From assembly GCF_003001905.1 (NCBI RefSeq), contig NZ_PVNE01000005.1, positions 1-64,000 of the forward strand: a stretch of DNA of 64,000 bases, given 5' to 3'. Shown here in pieces: positions 59,546 to 64,000 of this stretch. The stretch's first letter is position 1. Each line of letters begins with the position of its first letter. Below the pieces are notes generated by a model. It did not search any database, was not told the origin of the DNA, and was given only the letters and a program-made list of their open reading frames with translations. Position numbers and translations under genes: made by a program. Source of the stretch: Planifilum fimeticola (GTDB lineage: Bacteria > Bacillota > Bacilli > Thermoactinomycetales > DSM-44946).

Positions 59546-59983
59546 TTACAGTTCCACGTCGAAGTCGACCAGCTTTTCTGCGATTTCATTGAAGGATTGT
59601 TCCGAGCTCGCGTAGTAGGATTCCCAATTGTCCCTGCTCCAAATCTCCACACGGTTGGAAACGCCGATCACGACACATTCCTTTTCCAGCTTGGCAAACT
59701 CGCGAAGGTGTGCGGGGAGGCTGATGCGCCCCTGTTTGTCCAGTTCCACTTCGATCGCTCCGGAAAAGAAAAAACGCGTGAAGGCTCGGGCATCTGCCCG
59801 GGTAAACGGAAGGGACTTCAGTTTCTGTTCGAGGAGAGACCATTCCGACCGGGGATAGGCGAAGAGACAGTGGTCCAGACCACGGGTGACGACAAAGGAG
59901 GCGCCCAAACCTTCCCTGAATTTGGAAGGGATGATTAAACGCCCTTTATCGTCAAGGGAATGCCGGTATTCCCCCATGAACAT
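59546..59983 (-). CDS. mraZ: transcriptional regulator MraZ
   Basis: A 145-residue double AbrB-like protein that forms rings and binds repeats in its own promoter, controlling the division and wall cluster. The two DxxxR motifs are [14 protein letters not shown] near residue 12 and [14 protein letters not shown] near 86. I start at the ATG 8 bases after GGGGAG; the frame extends upstream through the promoter and is not coding there. Direct repeats at 60001-60030 are its likely operator. Confidence 0.96.
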   Translation of the reverse strand: MFMGEYRHSLDDKGRLIIPSKFREGLGASFVVTRGLDHCLFAYPRSEWSLLEQKLKSLPFTRADARAFTRFFFSGAIEVELDKQGRISLPAHLREFAKLEKECVVIGVSNRVEIWSRDNWESYYASSEQSFNEIAEKLVDFDVEL

Positions 59984-60000
59984 TCCGCTGTCTCCCCTTC

Positions 60001-60030
60001 CCCCCACTTTCCCCCACTTTCCACCACACT
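60001..60030 (-). promoter_or_regulatory. MraZ operator: three 10-bp direct repeats
   Basis: Minus strand reads AGTGTGGTGG, AAAGTGGGGG, AAAGTGGGGG in exact 10-base phase, ending 17 bases before the mraZ ATG. Repeated GTGGG boxes one helical turn apart are the known MraZ target type. Confidence 0.75.
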
Positions 60031-60034
60031 GTAA

Positions 60035-60043
60035 ATTATACCA
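60035..60043 (-). promoter_or_regulatory. extended -10 promoter of mraZ
   Basis: TGGTATAAT (60043-60035) is an extended -10 with a perfect TATAAT. No good -35 lies 17 bases upstream, as expected for this class. The operator repeats begin five bases downstream, over the start of the transcript. Confidence 0.7.
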
Positions 60044-60116
60044 CATGCATACCAAAAAATCCTGCCTCACGAAAACGATAAAATCGGAGGCCGCGTCCGG
60101 CGCCGCAGACCCGCGC

Positions 60117-60152
60117 GCAAAGAAAAAAGACTGCTGACACGCGTCAGCAGTC
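60117..60152 (-). terminator. terminator of ahcY
   Basis: A perfect 10-bp stem (GACTGCTGAC with GTCAGCAGTC) and a 4-base loop are followed on the minus strand by TTTTTTCTTT. It isolates ahcY from mraZ. Confidence 0.92.
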
Positions 60153-60226
60153 TCCGCTTCAGGAGGAAAAGGGAAAGGTCCATGCCGGAACTCGGTGAAA
60201 CCTCTCCCGCCGTCGGTGTATCCGCC

Positions 60227-61483
60227 TCAAACCTTCCAGCTGGCCAGATACTCCTCCTGCTCCTCCGTCAGATCATCGATCCGGATGCCGAGGGATTCCA
60301 GTTTGTAACTGGCCACTTGCTCGTCCAGGTGATACGGCACGTCGATGACCCGTCGGCCGATTTTCTCGTGGTTGTCGTTGACGTACAACAGGCAGAGGGC
60401 CTGCAGGGCGAAGGTCATATCCATGATTTCGGCGGGGTGTCCGTCTCCGGCCACCAGGTTGACCAGACGGCCGTCGCAAAGCAAATACAGTTTCCTGCCG
60501 TCCTCCATCTCGTATTCGGTGATGTATTTCCGCACCACCCGCTTGGAGACAGCCGCCTCTTCCAGGGCGACTTTGTCGATTTCCACGTCGAAATGGCCGG
60601 CGTTGGCCAGGATGGCTCCGCTTTTCATCAGCGGGAAGTGCTTCTCGTTGATGACGGAACGGTTCCCTGTAACCGTGATGAAAAAGTCTCCCAGAGGCGC
60701 GGCTTCCTCCATCGGCATGACGGAAAATCCGTCCATGTGGGCTTCGGTCGCCTTGATCGCGTCCACCTCGGTGACGATGACCCGGGCGCCCAGCCCCTTG
60801 GCGCGCATCGCCACGCCGCGCCCGCACCATCCGTAACCGACGACGACTACCGTTTTCCCCGCGACGACGAGGTTGGTCGTCCGGTTGATGCCGTCCCACA
60901 CCGATTGGCCGGTGCCGTAACGATTGTCGAAGAGGAACTTGGAATAGGCATCGTTGACGGCCACCATCGGAAATTGCAATTCACCGGATTTCTCCAGGGC
61001 CCGGAGCCGCAGGATCCCAGTGGTCGTCTCCTCGCAACCGCCCAACACCTGATCCAGAAGATCCGGGCGCTCCCCGTGCAGGATGCCGACCAGATCGCCG
61101 CCATCATCGATAATCAGTTCCGGGCGGGTCTCCAGGGTGAGAATCAGGTGTTCCTTGTACTCCTCCGGAGTCGGATTGTATTTGGCAAATACGGTGATTC
61201 CCGATTCCACCAGAGCTGCCGCCACATCATCCTGGGTGGAAAGCGGGTTGCTGCCGGTGATCGCCACCTCCGCCCCGGCATCCCGCAGGAGTTCCGCCAG
61301 ACAAGCGGTTTTTGCCTCCAGGTGTAGGGAGATCGCCACTCGCTTGCCCTTCAGCGGCTTCTCCTGAATCAGCTGTTCACGAATGCGTCTCAATACCGGC
61401 ATATGATCCCAGGCCCAATCCATCTTCAGCCGACCCTGGGGAGCCAGACTCAGGTTTCGTACCACGCTTTTTTCGGCACTCAT
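60227..61483 (-). CDS. ahcY: S-adenosylhomocysteine hydrolase
   Basis: Splits S-adenosylhomocysteine into adenosine and homocysteine, clearing the product of methylations. The 418-residue length and lack of the roughly 40-residue insert place it in the short, thermophile/archaeal-like branch. Motifs: [11 protein letters not shown] near 80, the catalytic Lys-Asp in [11 protein letters not shown], and the NAD site [20 protein letters not shown]. The ATG follows GAGGGGG. B. subtilis uses Pfs and LuxS instead, so this gene between bshC and mraZ is notable. A TATAAT at 61623-61628 may be its -10. Confidence 0.96.
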   Translation of the reverse strand: MSAEKSVVRNLSLAPQGRLKMDWAWDHMPVLRRIREQLIQEKPLKGKRVAISLHLEAKTACLAELLRDAGAEVAITGSNPLSTQDDVAAALVESGITVFAKYNPTPEEYKEHLILTLETRPELIIDDGGDLVGILHGERPDLLDQVLGGCEETTTGILRLRALEKSGELQFPMVAVNDAYSKFLFDNRYGTGQSVWDGINRTTNLVVAGKTVVVVGYGWCGRGVAMRAKGLGARVIVTEVDAIKATEAHMDGFSVMPMEEAAPLGDFFITVTGNRSVINEKHFPLMKSGAILANAGHFDVEIDKVALEEAAVSKRVVRKYITEYEMEDGRKLYLLCDGRLVNLVAGDGHPAEIMDMTFALQALCLLYVNDNHEKIGRRVIDVPYHLDEQVASYKLESLGIRIDDLTEEQEEYLASWKV

Positions 61484-61656
61484 CCATATCCCCCTCGCAT
61501 CGCGAAATCGTAATGCTGTTAGTAATGCTTTTATTCGAACGCCCCGATGATCCCTTGTCGACAGGCGGGGCATGGGTCTATCCATCCGAAGGATCGGAAC
61601 AAATCGACATCAGGACGTTGTCATTATACCTGATTTCAACAAAAAAGGAAAAGCCC

Positions 61657-63285
61657 CTACAAAAATACGACCTGATGTTCAAAAAAGGAAAGCGGCGTCT
61701 CCGCTAGCCGTCCGACCCATTCAATCCCGTACTCGTTCCAGTAGGGAGCGATGTTGTACACCCTTTCCTGCAATTTCCCCTCGGGCAGGCAGCGGAGGGA
61801 AATGTGATCGAAACGGCGCAGGGCGGTTTCGTGACGCATCCGGATCATCCGCTCCGCCTTCCCCCTGAGATAATTCAGCTGTTCCATCACCCTGAGGCGG
61901 TTTTTCTCGCCCAACCGCCTCATATCCGGGCCCAACGGCGACAGCCGTTCGATCAAGGAATCGTAAAGCCCTTCGACCTGCTTTCTCGCACCGGCGAACA
62001 GCTCCTGTACGTTCAAGGGGGCGCGCTCGTCGATCCACTGCCTCTTTTTTTGGTCCAGGCCGGAGAAAACGTCCTCCACGGACAGGCCGAGAAGGCCCAG
62101 GTACCGTTCCGTGGCCCGGTCGATCAAGGTGATTCCGCTCCGGGGCATCAACACGGGCATCGTCATGCCCATCGCGGAAAAGGCTTGCCGGAGACAGCCC
62201 CAGTAGGCAATTTCCCCCGGCCCCACCACCGCGGAAAGGGTGGGAAACAGGAATTCCTGCATCAGCGGACGGGTGACCACATTGTTGCTGAGACGATGCG
62301 GCTCCTCCCGCGCCATCCGCAACAGCTCCCGTCGGCTCCATCGCATCCGTCCGTCACGGGTGACGAAACCGCCTCCGTCCCGCAGAAGCAGCTGCCGCTC
62401 CCCCTCGACATAAACGAAGAGATGGGCGCAGCCGGGATGGAGAACCAGGGGGGAAGGATGCCCCATTTTCTCAACCTGTTTTATCTGATGCCCGACCGCC
62501 TCGTCCAAAGCGGCGTTTTCCGCGATCAAGCGCTCGAAAAAGGGACCTTCGAGCCTGCGGAGAGGCGGAAAAGACGAATCGATCTGGATCAGTCCGAATC
62601 GCCCGAACAGGCGGTGAAGAAGCTTCGCAAAATACCGTGTCAGGGAAACGGGTTCCGCCGCCAGTCGGGTCAGCTCCTCCAGCATATCCTCCTTGAATTC
62701 CGTGTCGGGAAGCATTCGGCCCAATTCCTGGAGCCAAACGCCGACGGACTTCGGATCCAGGAGGACATGGCCGGCGGAAATCCGCTTTCCTCCCTCGGAA
62801 AGTGGCAGCCTGTGCTTTGTCAAACGCCCCTCCGGACCGGGCACATAAATATGATCCACCTCATCCAGGTCGTGGTCCTCCCCGGCAATCCAAAAAACGG
62901 GTACGACCGGGACGCCCAGGCGCTCTTCTTCTCTCCTGGCCAGCTGGATCACCGATATCGCCTTATACACCGTATATAACGGCCCCGCTAGCAGTCCCGC
63001 CTGCTGACCTCCGATCACCACAACACTTCCGGGTTTCTCCAGCCGACGGATGTTCTGCTCCACAGCCGGATGATAAAGCTCCCCGGAATGAAACTCCCGT
63101 AGCACCCCGGCCAGCCGTGAGCGGGATAAAGAAGTTTCCCTGCGGGACAATTCATCGTATCGCTTCCGAAAGCTCTCCCCCTTTCCGGGGTCCAACCCGT
63201 ACAGATGCTGCACCTTTGAAAAGGAAAAAAGGTATTCGTCGGAGAGTCCTCCTGACGAATCCAGGCGGATACGCTCGATCCTCAT
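61657..63285 (-). CDS. bshC: bacillithiol synthase (cysteine-adding enzyme)
   Basis: Joins cysteine to GlcN-malate, the last step of bacillithiol synthesis. The 542-residue protein has the Rossmann start of its core in VVVIGGQQAGLLAGPLYTVYK, PVFWIAGEDHDLDEVDHI, and GEIAYWGCLRQAF, plus a C-terminal coiled coil (about 440-510). These match YllA/BshC. GAAGGGG precedes the ATG. In B. subtilis it sits directly before mraZ; here ahcY has come between. Confidence 0.95.
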   Translation of the reverse strand: MRIERIRLDSSGGLSDEYLFSFSKVQHLYGLDPGKGESFRKRYDELSRRETSLSRSRLAGVLREFHSGELYHPAVEQNIRRLEKPGSVVVIGGQQAGLLAGPLYTVYKAISVIQLARREEERLGVPVVPVFWIAGEDHDLDEVDHIYVPGPEGRLTKHRLPLSEGGKRISAGHVLLDPKSVGVWLQELGRMLPDTEFKEDMLEELTRLAAEPVSLTRYFAKLLHRLFGRFGLIQIDSSFPPLRRLEGPFFERLIAENAALDEAVGHQIKQVEKMGHPSPLVLHPGCAHLFVYVEGERQLLLRDGGGFVTRDGRMRWSRRELLRMAREEPHRLSNNVVTRPLMQEFLFPTLSAVVGPGEIAYWGCLRQAFSAMGMTMPVLMPRSGITLIDRATERYLGLLGLSVEDVFSGLDQKKRQWIDERAPLNVQELFAGARKQVEGLYDSLIERLSPLGPDMRRLGEKNRLRVMEQLNYLRGKAERMIRMRHETALRRFDHISLRCLPEGKLQERVYNIAPYWNEYGIEWVGRLAETPLSFFEHQVVFL

Positions 63286-63326
63286 GGAAAAACCCCTTCT
63301 TTATGTCCTAAGCCCTACCCTCCCCC

Positions 63327-63335
63327 AGTATAGCA
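63327..63335 (-). promoter_or_regulatory. extended -10 promoter of bshC
   Basis: TGCTATACT (63335-63327) is a TG-extended -10 box about 40 bases before the bshC ATG. The -35 region is poor. Confidence 0.5.
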
Positions 63336-63355
63336 TGAACCCCAACGGGGGGAAA

Positions 63356-64000
63356 TCACCGCCTCTCGCGGTCGGTGCGACATCCGGGCAGAAGCAGGGC
63401 GAGGAAGTACCCGGCGAGGGATGCCGCCGTCACCAGCATCAGCGCTTCTCCGGCCTGGAAGTTCCGCTCGTCGATCAACCGGGTGATCAACAGGAGACCG
63501 AGGGCTCCCCCCGCCGCCCGGAACATGCCCAACACCACCAGGCCCGTCCTCACGCGCCGAAGGGGCAACCGACCGAACAAGAGGTCGTGCAGAGGAGCGG
63601 ACATGATCAGACCGATTCCCCCGCCCAGCAGAAGCAGAGCGGGGAACAACAGGGCGAAGTTTTTGGATACGCCCAGAATAAAGGAAGCGAGAGACAGGGT
63701 GAAGAAGCCGGCGGCGAGCACCATCCGGGATCCCCATCGACCCGCGATCCACCCGGCGAGGGGAATGCTCCCCCCGACCGCCGCTGCCACGGCAGCCAGG
63801 CCGATCCCTCCCATCTCCAGCGTATCCGGAAACAGGGGGGTGATCCATCCCGGAATGATCACGGGCACCATCAGGCACATTCCCGAAATGGCCGCCATCA
63901 TCTGGACGAAGATGAAACTCCGGTTGGCCGCTCTGGGAATAAAGAGCGGATGATCCACCCGTTTTTCCACCATGATCAGGGGCACGATCAATCCGACGGA
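63356..64000 (-). CDS. MFS transporter, C-terminal part (cut by window edge)
   Basis: The last 214 or so residues of a major facilitator transporter; the reading frame is open to the window edge, so the start lies outside. At least six hydrophobic helices are visible, and GWIAGRWGSRMVLAAGF is the loop motif of the second six-helix bundle. GGGIGLIMSAPLHDLLFGRLP resembles 14-helix drug exporters of the DHA2 group. It is unrelated in detail to the broken MFS gene at 15586-16831. Substrate unknown. Confidence 0.8.
   Translation of the reverse strand, partial: SVGLIVPLIMVEKRVDHPLFIPRAANRSFIFVQMMAAISGMCLMVPVIIPGWITPLFPDTLEMGGIGLAAVAAAVGGSIPLAGWIAGRWGSRMVLAAGFFTLSLASFILGVSKNFALLFPALLLLGGGIGLIMSAPLHDLLFGRLPLRRVRTGLVVLGMFRAAGGALGLLLITRLIDERNFQAGEALMLVTAASLAGYFLALLLPGCRTDRERR

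Noticed and set aside
60001-60030. Short tandem repeats considered as a CRISPR fragment
   Set aside because: The 10-base units have no spacers and sit at the mraZ promoter, fitting an MraZ operator.
61484-61656. SAM or SAH riboswitch before ahcY
   Set aside because: A small hairpin is present but none of the conserved SAH or SAM motif sequences could be recognised.

Overview
The window reads as chromosome of a GC-rich, endospore-forming member of the Bacillota (Bacillales grade). The evidence is the sporulation block spoIIGA-sigE-sigG, spoVD and spoVE inside the division cluster, yteA, the bacillithiol gene bshC, PyrR-type pyrimidine attenuation and an Ile T-box. High GC, many TTG/GTG starts and an S-adenosylhomocysteine hydrolase gene make a Thermoactinomycetaceae-like host plausible. 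That family call is inference only.

Left third (1-17 kb) is accessory. A two-component system and an ABC exporter form one minus-strand operon (209-5532). Plus-strand genes follow: a VOC protein, a monomeric sarcosine oxidase, and a tightly overlapped three-gene heme-dependent N-demethylase set (8027-10472), together a likely methylated-amine oxidation module. Next come a B12-dependent radical SAM protein, a small unknown membrane protein, and a MerR regulator with two SMR exporter subunits, one carrying an extra N-terminal membrane domain. An MFS transporter broken by two lesions still sits behind a consensus promoter and a 20-bp palindrome.

17-28 kb holds the pyrimidine operon (minus strand): pyrR-pyrP-pyrB-pyrC-carA-carB-pyrF-pyrE, with a consensus promoter and three PyrR-binding attenuators, but no pyrK/pyrD. 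Upstream lie rluD-like, lspA, yteA, a DUF5665 gene and ileS behind a T-box leader.

33-60 kb is a nearly unbroken minus-strand division, wall and sporulation block. In transcription order it runs mraZ-rsmH-ftsL-pbpB | spoVD-murE-murF-mraY-murD-spoVE/ftsW-murG-murB-murA-divIB | ftsA-ftsZ | spoIIGA-sigE-sigG | ylmC-pgeF-ylmE-sepF-ylmG-ylmH-divIVA | ileS. Bars mark visible terminators or promoters: a strong hairpin after pbpB, a candidate sigma-H promoter before ftsA, a terminator after ftsZ, and a spoIIG-type 22-bp-spaced promoter with Spo0A-box-like sites. Together these genes make lipid II, build and place the divisome, and switch the same machinery to asymmetric septation and spore cortex synthesis. 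Upstream of mraZ are ahcY and bshC, then the C-terminal part of an MFS gene cut by the window edge. No rRNA, tRNA, CRISPR array or transposase was seen.
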